64,000 nucleotides of DNA. It comes from Actinoplanes oryzae (GTDB taxonomy: Bacteria; Actinomycetota; Actinomycetes; Mycobacteriales; Micromonosporaceae). The notes beneath the pieces were generated by a model. The model had not been told where the DNA came from. It worked only from the letters and a program-made list of their open reading frames with translations, and made no database searches. The DNA lies in NCBI RefSeq assembly GCF_030757795.1, contig NZ_JAUQWH010000005.1:54827-118826 (forward strand), read 5' to 3'. Shown one piece after another: positions 16,201-25,033 of the stretch. Positions within the stretch are counted from its first letter, which is position 1; the number at the start of each line of letters is the position of its first letter. The position numbers and the translations under genes were made by a program.

Positions 16201-17529
16201 GTGACACGCATACCGATGTCCCGGCGCTCGTTCCTCACCCTCACCGCCGGCACGGGTGCCGCGGCGGCCCTGGCCGCCTGTGGCAGCTCCGGCCCCGGCA
16301 CCACCTCGGACGGTGGCGCCAACGCCACCTACTGGTTCCTCAGCGGCGCCCCCGGCGAGACCATCCGCGGCGGCGCCGTCGAACGGTTCAACAAGGGCGA
16401 CAACGGCGGCAAGATCACGCCGAACGCGGTGCAGAACGACGCGTACAAGGACAAGATCAAGACCGCGATCGGCGCGGGCCAGGCGCCGACCATCATCTGG
16501 GGCTGGGGCGGCGGCGGCCTCAAGAGCTACGTGGACGCCGGTCAGGTCGAGGACCTCACCGACTGGTTCGGCCAGAACGCCGCCGTCAAGGACCGGCTCT
16601 TCCCGACCTCCTTCGGCCCGGCCACGATCAACAACAAGATCTACGCGATGCCGGCCGAGACGGTGGCGCCGATCGTCCTCTTCTACAACAAGGAGGTCTT
16701 CGACAAGGCCGGCGCCACGCCCCCGCAGTCCTGGGGCGACATCATGAACCTGGTGACCCTCTTCAACTCGAAGAAGATCGCGCCGTTCTCGCTCGGCGGG
16801 CAGTCCCGCTGGACGAACATGATGTGGCTCGAGTTCCTCTTCGACCGCATCGGCGGCAGCGAGGTCTTCCAGGCCGTCTTCGAGGGCGAGAAGGACGCGT
16901 GGTCGAACCCCGCGGCCAAGCAGGCGCTCACCGAGATGCAGAAGCTGATCAACGCCAACGGCTTCATCAAGGGCTTCTCGTCGATCACCGCCGACTCCAA
17001 CGCCGACCAGGCGCTGCTCTACACCGGCAAGGCCGCGATGATGGTGCACGGCGCGTGGACGTACGGCAGCATGCAGAACGACGGCGGCAGCTTCGTCAAG
17101 GACGGCAAGCTGGGCTGGATGAACTTCCCGCCGGTCGAGGGCGGCAAGGGCGACCCGAGCGACACCGTCGGCAACCCGGGGCAGTACTACTCGATCTCGT
17201 CGAAGGCCACGCCCGAGCAGAAGGAGCTGGCCAAGAAGTTCTTCGCGAACGGCGTGCTCGACGACACCGAGGTCAAGGGCTGGGTCGACGCCGGCCAGGT
17301 GCCGATCGTCAAGGGCGCCGACGCGTCCTTCGCCGGCTCCAAGGACGCCGAGTTCCTCAAGTTCATCTACGACACGTCGGCCAACGCCAAGACCTTCGCG
17401 CAGTCGTGGGACCAGGCGCTGAGCCCGACGGCCGCCGAGGCGCTGCTGGACAACATCGCCAAGCTGTTCCAGGTCAGCATCTCCCCCGACCAGTTCATCA
17501 CCAACATGAACGCGGTCATCGGCAAATGA
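16201..17529 (+). CDS. Sugar ABC importer, substrate-binding lipoprotein (family 1)
   Basis: I choose the GTG at 16201 because GGAG lies six bases before it; an ATG at 16189 would put that GGAG inside the gene. The 442-residue protein has a twin-arginine lipoprotein signal (SRRSFLTLTAGTGAAAALAAC, lipobox LAAC), then a family-1 solute-binding fold with VAPIVLFYNKEVFDKAG, the aromatic WTNMMWLEFLFDRIGG stretch and GKAAMMVHGAW. It would capture an oligosaccharide outside the membrane for the permeases at 17526 and 18448. Operator site 3 and the LacI gene indicate sugar-induced expression. The exact sugar is unknown; the regulon's GH3 enzyme suggests a beta-linked gluco- or xylo-oligosaccharide. 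Confidence 0.93.
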   Translation: MTRIPMSRRSFLTLTAGTGAAAALAACGSSGPGTTSDGGANATYWFLSGAPGETIRGGAVERFNKGDNGGKITPNAVQNDAYKDKIKTAIGAGQAPTIIWGWGGGGLKSYVDAGQVEDLTDWFGQNAAVKDRLFPTSFGPATINNKIYAMPAETVAPIVLFYNKEVFDKAGATPPQSWGDIMNLVTLFNSKKIAPFSLGGQSRWTNMMWLEFLFDRIGGSEVFQAVFEGEKDAWSNPAAKQALTEMQKLINANGFIKGFSSITADSNADQALLYTGKAAMMVHGAWTYGSMQNDGGSFVKDGKLGWMNFPPVEGGKGDPSDTVGNPGQYYSISSKATPEQKELAKKFFANGVLDDTEVKGWVDAGQVPIVKGADASFAGSKDAEFLKFIYDTSANAKTFAQSWDQALSPTAAEALLDNIAKLFQVSISPDQFITNMNAVIGK

Positions 17530-18446
17530 CGACCCTCGCGCCGCCCGCCGTACGGGAGACAAAGACCACCGTCAACGGCGGGCGGAGCGGGCCGGTCGCC
17601 TGGATGGCGGTGCCGGCCCTGCTCATGTTCCTCGCCTTCGGGGTCGTGCCGCTGCTCGGCGTCGTCGCGCTGAGCTTCACCACCTGGGACGGCCTCGGCG
17701 ACATCCACCCGTCCGGCCTCACCAGCTGGCGGGCCGTGCTCGGCGACCCGGGCCTGCTGCACGCCCTCTGGGTCACCTTCCTGATCATGGCGCTGTCGTG
17801 GCTCTTCCAGACGCCGCTGAGCCTGCTCATCGGCACGTTCCTCGCGGGGCGGCAGCGCTACCGCGAGGTGCTGGCGGTGCTCTACTTCCTGCCGCTGCTG
17901 CTGAGCTCCGCCGCGCTCGCCATCACGTACAAGGCGCTGCTCGACCCGAACTTCGGCCTCGGGCCGGGCCTGGGCTCGTCCCTGCTGACCCAGGACTGGC
18001 TGGGCCGGGGCAACCTGGCGCTGGGCGTGGTCGTCTTCGTGGTGTCCTGGCAGTTCATCCCGTTCCACTCGCTGATCTACCAGGGCGGGGTGCGGCAGAT
18101 CCCCGTGTCCCTGTACGAGGCCGCGCAGCTGGACGGCGCGGGCACGGTCCGGCAGTTCTTCCGGATCACGCTGCCCCAGCTCAAGTACACGATCATCACC
18201 TCGTCGACGCTGATGGTGGTGGGGTCGCTGACCTTCTTCGATCTCATCTACGTGCTGACCGCCGGCGGCCCGAGCGACGCGACCCGGGCCCTGGCCCTCG
18301 ACATGTACCAGCGCGGCTTCAAGGCCAGCCTCATGGGCCCGGCCAGCGCCATCGCGGTCATCCTGGTCCTCGTCGGACTCGCCCTGGCGCTGCTGCTGCG
18401 CCGGCTCGGCGGCAAGGCCGACGACAGCCAGCTGGAAGGAGCCTGA
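17526..18446 (+). CDS. Sugar ABC importer permease, MalF-type
   Basis: The ATG overlaps the stop of the binding-protein gene (ATGA). The 306-residue product has six membrane segments and the cytoplasmic coupling loop EAAQLDGAGTVRQFFRITLPQL, the EAA motif of binding-protein-dependent permeases. An N-terminal cytoplasmic stretch of about 25 residues precedes the first helix (VAWMAVPALLMFLAFGVVPL). It pairs with the permease at 18448. No ATPase gene is in the operon, which is usual for actinobacterial family-1 importers that share a multiple-sugar ATPase encoded elsewhere. Confidence 0.93.
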   Translation: MTTLAPPAVRETKTTVNGGRSGPVAWMAVPALLMFLAFGVVPLLGVVALSFTTWDGLGDIHPSGLTSWRAVLGDPGLLHALWVTFLIMALSWLFQTPLSLLIGTFLAGRQRYREVLAVLYFLPLLLSSAALAITYKALLDPNFGLGPGLGSSLLTQDWLGRGNLALGVVVFVVSWQFIPFHSLIYQGGVRQIPVSLYEAAQLDGAGTVRQFFRITLPQLKYTIITSSTLMVVGSLTFFDLIYVLTAGGPSDATRALALDMYQRGFKASLMGPASAIAVILVLVGLALALLLRRLGGKADDSQLEGA

Positions 18447-18447
18447 G

Positions 18448-19335
18448 GTGGCGACCATGACCACCGGCCGTCCCACCCGCGTCGAGTCGCCCCCGCCGGC
18501 GCGGAGTGCCCGCCGCTGGCGGCCCGGCAACTGGCCCGCCGGCGTGAGCAGCCTGATCTGGCTGGTCATCGTGCTGGTGCCGATCTACTGGATCGTCGTC
18601 ACCAGCTTCAAGACCCAGAGCAACTACTTCGTCCAGAACCCGCTCGCGCCCTCGAGCGAGCCCACCCTGGACAACTACCGGATGGTGCTGGAGTCCGACT
18701 TCCCGCGCTACTTCGTCAACAGCGTGATCGTCGTCGTGGGCGCCGTGGTCCCGGCCGTGCTCATCAGCTTCATGGCCGCCTACGCCGTCGTCCGCGGCTC
18801 GGGGCAGCGCTTCCTGCGCGGCGTCAACTCGCTGCTCCTGATGGGCCTGGCCATCCCCCTGCAGGCGGTGATCATCCCGGTCTACCTGATCATCATCCGC
18901 CTGCAGCTGTACGACACCCTGCTCGCGATCATCCTGCCCAGCATCGCCTTCGCCATCCCGCTGAGCGTCCTGGTGCTGGCGAACTTCATCCGCGACGTCC
19001 CCCGCGAGCTCTTCGAGAGCATGCGCATGGACGGCGCCACCGAATGGGGCACCCTCTGGCGCCTGGTCTTCCCGCTGACCCGGCCCGCCCTGGTCACCGT
19101 GACGATCTATCAGGGCCTGCTCACCTGGAACGGCTTCCTGCTGCCCCTGATCCTCACCCAGAGCCCGGACCAGCGGACGCTCCCGCTGGCCCTGGCGGCC
19201 TTCCAGGGCCAGTACAGCATCAACGTCCCGGCGATCGCCGCGTCGGTGGTGCTGACGACGCTGCCGATCGTGGTGCTCTACGCCCTCGGGCGGCGGCAGC
19301 TGCTGAGCGGCCTGACGGCCGGCTTCGGCAAGTAG
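18448..19335 (+). CDS. Sugar ABC importer permease, MalG-type
   Basis: A 295-residue protein beginning at GTG, one base after the preceding stop, with GGAAGGAG placed inside the end of the upstream gene. It has six membrane segments and the EAA loop ESMRMDGATEWGTLWRLVF. The start IYWIVVTSFKTQSNYF and the ending YALGRRQLLSGLTAGFGK are typical of MalG-type permeases. It is the third gene of the importer operon and is followed by a strong hairpin, so the operon ends here. Confidence 0.93.
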   Translation: MATMTTGRPTRVESPPPARSARRWRPGNWPAGVSSLIWLVIVLVPIYWIVVTSFKTQSNYFVQNPLAPSSEPTLDNYRMVLESDFPRYFVNSVIVVVGAVVPAVLISFMAAYAVVRGSGQRFLRGVNSLLLMGLAIPLQAVIIPVYLIIIRLQLYDTLLAIILPSIAFAIPLSVLVLANFIRDVPRELFESMRMDGATEWGTLWRLVFPLTRPALVTVTIYQGLLTWNGFLLPLILTQSPDQRTLPLALAAFQGQYSINVPAIAASVVLTTLPIVVLYALGRRQLLSGLTAGFGK

Positions 19336-19389
19336 GGCAGGACACAGACCCTTGTGGTGAGGGGTGCCTGGCTGAGGGGCTGGGCGCGG

Positions 19390-19420
19390 GAAGAAGCCGG
19401 GCGTGTCGCCCGGCTTCTTC
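19390..19420 (+). terminator. Terminator of the sugar-importer operon
   Basis: GAAGAAGCCGGGCG (19390-19403), loop TGT and CGCCCGGCTTCTTC (19407-19420) form a perfect 14-base stem 55 bases after the last permease gene. The rest of this 209-base gap shows no gene. Confidence 0.8.
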
Positions 19421-19544
19421 TCCGTCCCAGCCCCGGTCCGCTCCCGTGCTGAGCCTGATCCCGCGCCGTGCGGGGCGCCCCGGCTCGCAGGTGGTACATC
19501 CTGGACCAGGCGGGGCGGCGGCTTCGTGACTAGCGTCGGGCGTC

Positions 19545-19931
19545 ATGAGCAATCCTGTGGTGGAGCGCCTGATCGGCGCCTTGAACGGCCGTGACCTCGA
19601 CGCCGTGGCCTCTTGTTTCGGCGCGGACTTCGTGGGTGAGTGGCCGGCGCATCCGGCCCGGGACGTGCACGGGCCGGAGCAGGTCCGGCGGAACTGGGAG
19701 ATGATCTTCGCGACGTCGCCGGACATCACGATCGCGATGACGAACGCGGTCGAGGTGGGCGACGAGACGTGGGGTGAGTGGCACTACACGCGGGCGGCCG
19801 GGCAGGACCTCAAGGGGGTCATCGTCATCACCGTGCGTGAGGGGTCGATCCGGCGGTCGCGGTTCTACATGGAGCCGGTCGACGCGGCGGACGCCGCGGT
19901 GCCGGGCGGGCCCCGGCTGGCCCGCGACTGA
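19545..19931 (+). CDS. SnoaL-like/NTF2-fold small protein
   Basis: The 128-residue frame starts MSNPVVERLIGALNGRDLDA and continues VASCFGADFVGEWP, the helix-plus-strand opening of SnoaL-like polyketide-cyclase/NTF2-fold proteins. The core strands (DETWGEWHYT, LKGVIVITVREGSIRRSRFY) complete the cone-shaped fold. Many relatives are small-molecule hydrolases, isomerases or uncharacterised. It ends 12 bases before an MmyB-type regulator on the same strand, so the two are probably co-transcribed. No specific reaction can be named. Confidence 0.85.
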   Translation: MSNPVVERLIGALNGRDLDAVASCFGADFVGEWPAHPARDVHGPEQVRRNWEMIFATSPDITIAMTNAVEVGDETWGEWHYTRAAGQDLKGVIVITVREGSIRRSRFYMEPVDAADAAVPGGPRLARD

Positions 19932-19943
19932 CATCATGGGGCG

Positions 19944-20729
19944 GTGCGGAGGGACGACGACTTCGGGAGCGCGGTGCGGTCCCTGCGGCAGCGGCTCACC
20001 CCGGCGGCGGCCGGGATCCCGGCGTCGTCGCTCGCCGTCCGTCGCGTGCCCGGCCTGCGCCGGGACGAGCTCGCCGGCCTGGTGGGCGTCTCCGAGGAGC
20101 ACCTGAAGCGCCTCGAGCAGGGCCGCCGCCGGCCGTCGCCGGGGGTGGTCGACGCGCTCGCCCGGGCGCTGCGGCTGTCCCCGGGCGAGCACGATCGGCT
20201 GCGGGCGCTGGCCGGCTTCGCCGCCTCTCCCGAGCCGGACGGCCTGGTGCCGCACGAGGTCACCGAGACGGCCCGGCGGATGCTGGACCGGCTGACCGAG
20301 GTCGCGGTGTGCGTCTGCGACGCGAGCTGGACGGTGCTGGACGCGAACAAGCTCTGGCACACCGACGTCTGCACCGTGCCGGAGACGCCGGGGCGAGAGC
20401 GCAACGTGGTGTGGCGCGCGTTCACGGAGGCCGGCCCCTCGGTGTTCCGGGCGCCCGAGCGACTGGCGGGCTTCCGGGCGACCGTCGTGGCCGAGCTGCG
20501 CGACACGGCCCGGCGCTACCCGGCCGACACCGAGCTGGCGTCGATGATCGCCGACCTGCACGCCCGGAGCCCCGACTTCGGCCGGCTGTGGGACGCCCCG
20601 CCGGCCGAGGGCGGCCACGCGGACCGGCTGCGCGTGCCGAGCCCGGTCCACGGCCACCTCGACCTGGACCTGGACGTCCTGACGCTCACCCCCGGCGACC
20701 TGCGCGTGGTCGTCTACACCATGGCGTAG
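19944..20729 (+). CDS. XRE-type regulator with MmyB-like ligand-binding domain
   Basis: The 261-residue product starts at GTG. Residues 12-80 form an XRE helix-turn-helix with the typical RRVPGLRRDELAGLVGVSEE and LKRLEQGRRRPSP stretch. The rest is the MmyB-like domain (WTVLDANKLW; DLHARSPDFGRLWD; LDVLTLTPGDLRVVVYTM), which is PAS-like and in relatives can bind fatty acids. Such regulators usually control a neighbouring oxidoreductase or SnoaL-like gene; here the SnoaL-like gene lies directly upstream in the same direction. A second regulator of this class is at 41116. Confidence 0.9.
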   Translation: MRRDDDFGSAVRSLRQRLTPAAAGIPASSLAVRRVPGLRRDELAGLVGVSEEHLKRLEQGRRRPSPGVVDALARALRLSPGEHDRLRALAGFAASPEPDGLVPHEVTETARRMLDRLTEVAVCVCDASWTVLDANKLWHTDVCTVPETPGRERNVVWRAFTEAGPSVFRAPERLAGFRATVVAELRDTARRYPADTELASMIADLHARSPDFGRLWDAPPAEGGHADRLRVPSPVHGHLDLDLDVLTLTPGDLRVVVYTMA

Positions 20730-20830
20730 GGCCGCGGGGAGGATCTTCATCAGTTGGGGGGATCGGCCACCGCAGCGCTGTCGGACCCGGTGCGGGCGGA
20801 CCTATCCTCGTGCCTTCGGCGCGGCGACGC

Positions 20831-20884
20831 GGCATGACTCGCGGCGACGGCATGACTCGCGGCGCCGGCATGACTCGCGGCGCC
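20831..20884. repeat. Three tandem 18-bp repeats
   Basis: GGCATGACTCGCGGCG(A/C)C occurs three times in direct register at 20831-20848, 20849-20866 and 20867-20884, with a partial copy before (GCGGCGAC, 20821-20828). It lies 65 bases upstream of the membrane-protein start in a 220-base gap. Confidence 0.85.
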
Positions 20885-20949
20885 GGCGAGCGACCCTCCT
20901 GCGGCGAGGCAAGTCGAGGGAAGGCGGAGCTGAGCGAGGGGGACATGCC

Positions 20950-21846
20950 ATGGCGAGGCCGAGCGGGGATCACCGGCCGAGGCACATCGTCGTCCTGGCG
21001 TTCCTGGGGGTGGTGCTCTTCGTCGCGGGCATCGCCCTGCGCTATCTCGACCGCCCGCTCGACGTCGACCCCGTCGACTCCGGCGACGCGACTTCCGCCG
21101 GCCAGTTCTTCAGCGTCGGCATGGACGAGGGCTCCTTCGAGGAGCTGTCGTGCTCGACCTCCTGTCCCAACAGCCTGCTTCTCCAGTACGACAGCTCGGA
21201 CCCGGAGCTGCTGGTCGGCAAGCTCCTCGGCACCCTCACCGGCCGCCAGGCGGGCACCGATCCGGCGCGGATCGTGCTCGTCACGCCCGGGGGGACCAGC
21301 GACGTCACCCTGCTCGAGGAGACGGATCCGCAAGTCACCATGTCCACCGAGGTGGTACGCGCGGGTGGCGCCGAGTCGGTCGCGACCGTGCTGACCGTTC
21401 CCGCCATCGACACCTCGCTGTTCTTCGGCGTCGACTTCCTCTGGCGCCCGGACGACGCGCTGATCGACGCCGGCATCGGGCGGCGCAAGCTGCGCATGGC
21501 GTACACGAAGAGCCATCCGGCGTTCGACGGCGCCCACGCCTACAGTCTGGACATCGCCGAGGTGGATGCCTCGCTCCGCACGCTGGGTGTCGAGTTCGAC
21601 GCCGACCGGGAGCGGATCGCCGAGGCGGCCCCCGACCCCGACGGCCGCCCGAAACCGCGGTCGGTGCTGTGGGAGGTGGGCACGGCTCAGCCGGACAGCT
21701 ATTTCGTGGTCACCATCGACGATGCCACCGCGCGGTTCCTGGTGGGCCTGTTGAACGAGCAGACGCTGTTCGTCGCCGGGCTGTTGCTCGGGGCCGTCAT
21801 CGGGGCGAAGGCGTCGGTGTGGCTGACCGGCAGGAACAGCGGCTGA
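20950..21846 (+). CDS. Membrane-anchored protein of unknown function, helix at each end
   Basis: A 298-residue protein. A hydrophobic helix near the N-terminus (IVVLAFLGVVLFVAGIALRY, from residue 13) and another at the C-terminus (TLFVAGLLLGAVIGAKASVW) flank about 230 polar residues that would be outside the membrane or, with both ends anchored, form a loop. The loop has only two cysteines (LSCSTSCPNS). The start has GAGGGGGAC upstream. No known family is recognisable and no catalytic motif is visible. It is followed by a strong hairpin shared with the convergent dctA-like gene. Confidence 0.75.
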   Translation: MARPSGDHRPRHIVVLAFLGVVLFVAGIALRYLDRPLDVDPVDSGDATSAGQFFSVGMDEGSFEELSCSTSCPNSLLLQYDSSDPELLVGKLLGTLTGRQAGTDPARIVLVTPGGTSDVTLLEETDPQVTMSTEVVRAGGAESVATVLTVPAIDTSLFFGVDFLWRPDDALIDAGIGRRKLRMAYTKSHPAFDGAHAYSLDIAEVDASLRTLGVEFDADRERIAEAAPDPDGRPKPRSVLWEVGTAQPDSYFVVTIDDATARFLVGLLNEQTLFVAGLLLGAVIGAKASVWLTGRNSG

Positions 21847-21851
21847 TGAGG

Positions 21852-21883
21852 GCAGGCCCCGGGCGAGGTCGCCCAGGGCCTGC
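21852..21883. terminator. Bidirectional hairpin between convergent genes
   Basis: GCAGGCCC-c-GGGCG (21852-21865), loop AGGT and CGCCC-a-GGGCCTGC (21870-21883) pair over 13 positions with one C/A mismatch. It sits between the stops at 21846 and 21921. Confidence 0.75.
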
Positions 21884-21920
21884 TGCCGCGCCCGAGGGGC
21901 CCGCGCGGCGGGGGTGACGC

Positions 21921-23369
21921 TCAGGAAGCGGCCGGCGGCTTCTCCGGCGAGGACGGCGAGGACGGCGAGGACAGCGCCGACGGCGCGGAGGGCGAGGCCG
22001 GCGCGGAAGACGCGGACGGAGCTGCGGCTTCGACCTTCGGGGGGATCGGGTCGCCGCCGTGGGCGTCGGGGTTCATGGTGGACTCGTCGAAGGGGTCGCC
22101 GCCGCCCATGACGCGCTGCGCCTGGTCGCGGTCGAACTCGCCGGTCCAGGTGCCGATCAGGACCGTGGCGACCGCGTTGCCCGCGAAGTTGGTGAGGGCG
22201 CGGGCCTCGGACATGAAGCGGTCGATGCCGACGATGAGGCCGACGCCGTCGAGGAGCTCGGGGCGGTGGCTCTGCAGGCCGCCGGCGAGGGTGGCGAGGC
22301 CGGCGCCCGTGACGCCCGCGGCGCCCTTCGACGCGATGATCATGAAGAGCAGCAGGGAGATCTGCTCGCCGACCGACAGCGGGTCGTCCAGGGCCTGGGC
22401 GATGAACAGCGACGCCATGGTGAGGTAGATGGCCGTACCGTCGAGGTTGAAGCTGTAGCCCGTCGGCACGGTGATGCCGACCACGGGCTTGCTCACGCCG
22501 AAGTGTTCCATCTTGGCGATCAGGCGGGGCAGCGCCGACTCCGACGACGAGGTCGACAGGATCAGCAGGAACTCGCGGCCGAGATACTTGAGCAGCGCGA
22601 AGATGTTGATCCGGGCGATCAGCCAGAGCAGCGCGCCGAGGATCACGAAGACGAAGATCGCGCAGGTGAGGTAGAAGCCGAGCATGATCGCGGCGAGGCT
22701 CTTGAGGGCGTCCACGCCGGTCTCGCCGACCACCGCCGCGATGGCGCCGAAGGCACCGATCGGGGCCAGCCACATGATCATGGAGAGGACCTTGAAGACG
22801 AGCCGCTGGAACAGGCCGACGGCGCGCAGGATCGGCTCGCCCCGCTCGCCCATGCTCTGGATGGCGAAGCCGACGAGCAGCGCCACGAGCAGGGTCTGCA
22901 GCACCGAGCCCTCGGTCAGCGCGGACACCAGGGTGGTGGGGATGATGCCGAGCAGGAAGTCGGCCGTGCCCTCGCCGCCGCTGTCGCCGACCGCCTTCTG
23001 GCCCGCCGCGGCGGCCTCGGGGCTCAGGTGCAGGCCGGAGCCGGGGTGGATGATGTTGCCGACGACCAGGCCGATCGCCAGCGCCACGGTCGACATGAGC
23101 AGGAAGTAGCCGAGCGCGAGACCGCCGACCTTGCCGACCTTGGCGGCCTGCCGCACGGATCCGACGCCGAGCACGATCGTGCAGAAGATGACCGGGCTGA
23201 TCATCATCTTGATCAGGTTGACGAAGCCGGTGCCGATCGGCTTCAGCTCGACGGCGAAGTCCGGGACTATGAAGCCGACGGCGATGCCGAGCAGGACGGC
23301 AGCGATCACCGCCAGATAGAGGAAGTGCGTGCGGTCCCGCCTGGCCGGAGCGGTGGTCTGGTATGCCAT
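21921..23369 (-). CDS. dctA: C4-dicarboxylate:cation symporter (DctA/GltP family)
   Basis: The start MAYQTTAPARRDRTHF (ATG 23369) gives a normal-length 482-residue protein; in-frame ATGs up to 23426 run into the intergenic palindrome. Family signatures are clear: MISPVIFCTIVLGVGSV, the re-entrant serine loop LSTSSSESALPRLIAKM, and GYSFNLDGTAIYLTMASLFI with the substrate/Na-site NLDGT. It imports C4-dicarboxylates such as succinate, malate or fumarate across the cytoplasmic membrane. The last 70 residues are an unusual Ala/Pro/Ser tail (repeated SSP), absent from typical members. It faces a CitA/DcuS-type kinase gene, so dicarboxylate-induced control is likely. Confidence 0.93.
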   Translation of the reverse strand: MAYQTTAPARRDRTHFLYLAVIAAVLLGIAVGFIVPDFAVELKPIGTGFVNLIKMMISPVIFCTIVLGVGSVRQAAKVGKVGGLALGYFLLMSTVALAIGLVVGNIIHPGSGLHLSPEAAAAGQKAVGDSGGEGTADFLLGIIPTTLVSALTEGSVLQTLLVALLVGFAIQSMGERGEPILRAVGLFQRLVFKVLSMIMWLAPIGAFGAIAAVVGETGVDALKSLAAIMLGFYLTCAIFVFVILGALLWLIARINIFALLKYLGREFLLILSTSSSESALPRLIAKMEHFGVSKPVVGITVPTGYSFNLDGTAIYLTMASLFIAQALDDPLSVGEQISLLLFMIIASKGAAGVTGAGLATLAGGLQSHRPELLDGVGLIVGIDRFMSEARALTNFAGNAVATVLIGTWTGEFDRDQAQRVMGGGDPFDESTMNPDAHGGDPIPPKVEAAAPSASSAPASPSAPSALSSPSSPSSPEKPPAAS

Positions 23370-23436
23370 GCCGCAGACTGTGGTCTGGGTCTCACTACGA
23401 GGCACGCTTGCGTTCATTCTGTTCATCGATCGGAAA

Positions 23437-23455
23437 CGCCGCGAAGTTCGCGGCG
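23437..23455. promoter_or_regulatory. 19-bp perfect palindrome between dctA and its sensor genes
   Basis: CGCCGCGAA-G-TTCGCGGCG has nine-base inverted arms and is the only strong symmetric element in the 116-base divergent gap. It is the best candidate binding site for the response regulator at 25030, or possibly a hairpin in a leader RNA. Confidence 0.55.
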
Positions 23456-23485
23456 TAACGAAGAGCGGCGAGACACGGGAGTCCG

Positions 23486-25033
23486 ATGAGGCGACGCTGG
23501 AGCATCGCGGGGCAGCTGTTCGCCCTGCAGGTGCTGATCGTGACGCTGCTGGTGGCCGCCGGGACGGCCGGCGCCGTGCTGCTGGCCCGCCGCGACGCCC
23601 GCAACGCGGCGGTGGAGGAGGTGACCGGGGTGGCCGAGGCGATCGCCCGCTCCCCGTTCGTCGCCGGCGCGCTGCGCAGCCCCGACCCGACGGCCCTGCT
23701 GCAGCCCTACACCGAGGCGACCCGCAAGGCGACCGGCACCGACTTCATCGTCGTCATGGCCCCCGACCGCACCCGCTACACGCACACGACGGTGTCCCTC
23801 ATCGGCAAACCCTTCGCCGGTACGGTCGGCGCGGCGCTCGCCGGCGGCACGGTGATCGAGGAGTACGAAGGCAGCCTCGGCGACTCCTGGCGCACCGTGG
23901 TGCCGGTACGCGGCGACGACGGGATCATCGGTCTCGTCTCGGTGGGCATCACGACCGACACCATCAACCGCAGCCTGCTGCGCCAGGTGCCCGCGGTCGC
24001 CGTGGCCACCGGCGTCGCGCTGCTGCTCGCGGGCCTGGGCGCCTGGCTGCTCAGCCGCCGGCTCCGGCGGCTGACGCACGGGCTGGGCCCGGCCGAGATG
24101 ACCCGCATGTACGAGTACTACGACGCCGTCCTGCACAGCGTGCGCGAGGGTCTCGTGGTCGTCGACCGCGACGGGCAGGTGGCGCTGATCAACGACGAGG
24201 GGCGGCGGCTGCTGGGCGTACCGGAGGGGAAGCTGGACCTGCCCGCCGAGGCCGCCGACCTGATCGCCTCGCGCCGTACCACCGTCGACGAGCCGGTGCT
24301 GGCCGGCGACCGGGTGCTCGTGGCGAGCCAGAGCGAGACCCGCTTCGAGGGCCGCAGCCTGGGCACGGTCCTGACCCTGCGGGACCACACCGAGCTGCGC
24401 GAGCTGACCGGCGAGCTGGAGTCGGTGCGCGGGCTCACGGCCGCCCTGCAGGCCCAGGCGCACGAGGCCGCCAACCGGCTGCACACGGTGCTGACCATGG
24501 TGGAGCTGGGGCGTACGGAGGAGGCGATCGCCCTGGCCACCGCCGAGCTGGCGCTGGCGCAGCAGCTCACCGACCAGGTCGTCGGCGCGGTCGAGGAGCC
24601 CGCCCTGGCCGCCCTGCTGCTCGGCAAGTCGGCGCAGGCGGGCGAGCGCGGCGTCGAGCTCACCGTCGAGCCCGACTCCCGGCTGGACAGCGAGCGCGTC
24701 CCCACCCGCGACCTGCTCACCGTCGTCGGCAACCTGGTCGACAACGCCCTCGAGGCGGTCGCCCTCGCCGAACCGCCGCGCCGGGTGCGGGTGCTGGTCC
24801 GCCAGGACGAGCGCGAGGTGCTGGTCCGGGTGAGCGACACCGGCCCCGGCATCCCGGCGGACCAGGCCGACGCGGCCTTCCGCCGCGGCTGGTCGACCAA
24901 GCAGGGTCCGGGACGCGGCGTCGGCCTGTCGCTGGTCCGGCAGGTCGCCGACAGGTACGGCGGGAGCTACGCGATCGCCACGGGCGGCGACCAGCGGGGC
25001 GCCACCCTGACCGTCAGGCTGCCGGTCTCATGA
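23486..25033 (+). CDS. Sensor histidine kinase, CitA/DcuS family
   Basis: The ATG at 23486 has GGAG four bases upstream. The 515-residue protein has a first membrane helix (residues 8-31), a PAS-like external sensor domain (about 35-170) with HTTVSLIGKPFAGTVG, a second helix (about 172-192), a cytoplasmic PAS domain (VREGLVVVDRDGQVALINDEG) and a kinase core. The phosphoacceptor is His326 in QAHEAANRLHTV; the N box is NLVDNALEAV and the G boxes are DTGPGIP and GRGVGLSLV. This is the layout of citrate/C4-dicarboxylate sensors. It is paired with the response regulator and faces dctA. Confidence 0.93.
   Translation: MRRRWSIAGQLFALQVLIVTLLVAAGTAGAVLLARRDARNAAVEEVTGVAEAIARSPFVAGALRSPDPTALLQPYTEATRKATGTDFIVVMAPDRTRYTHTTVSLIGKPFAGTVGAALAGGTVIEEYEGSLGDSWRTVVPVRGDDGIIGLVSVGITTDTINRSLLRQVPAVAVATGVALLLAGLGAWLLSRRLRRLTHGLGPAEMTRMYEYYDAVLHSVREGLVVVDRDGQVALINDEGRRLLGVPEGKLDLPAEAADLIASRRTTVDEPVLAGDRVLVASQSETRFEGRSLGTVLTLRDHTELRELTGELESVRGLTAALQAQAHEAANRLHTVLTMVELGRTEEAIALATAELALAQQLTDQVVGAVEEPALAALLLGKSAQAGERGVELTVEPDSRLDSERVPTRDLLTVVGNLVDNALEAVALAEPPRRVRVLVRQDEREVLVRVSDTGPGIPADQADAAFRRGWSTKQGPGRGVGLSLVRQVADRYGGSYAIATGGDQRGATLTVRLPVS

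Noticed and set aside
15841..17562. N-terminal extension of the secreted EHENDGEG protein to 919 residues
   Set aside because: It crosses the control region and the antisense of the binding-protein gene; the signal peptide at 15840 marks the real start.
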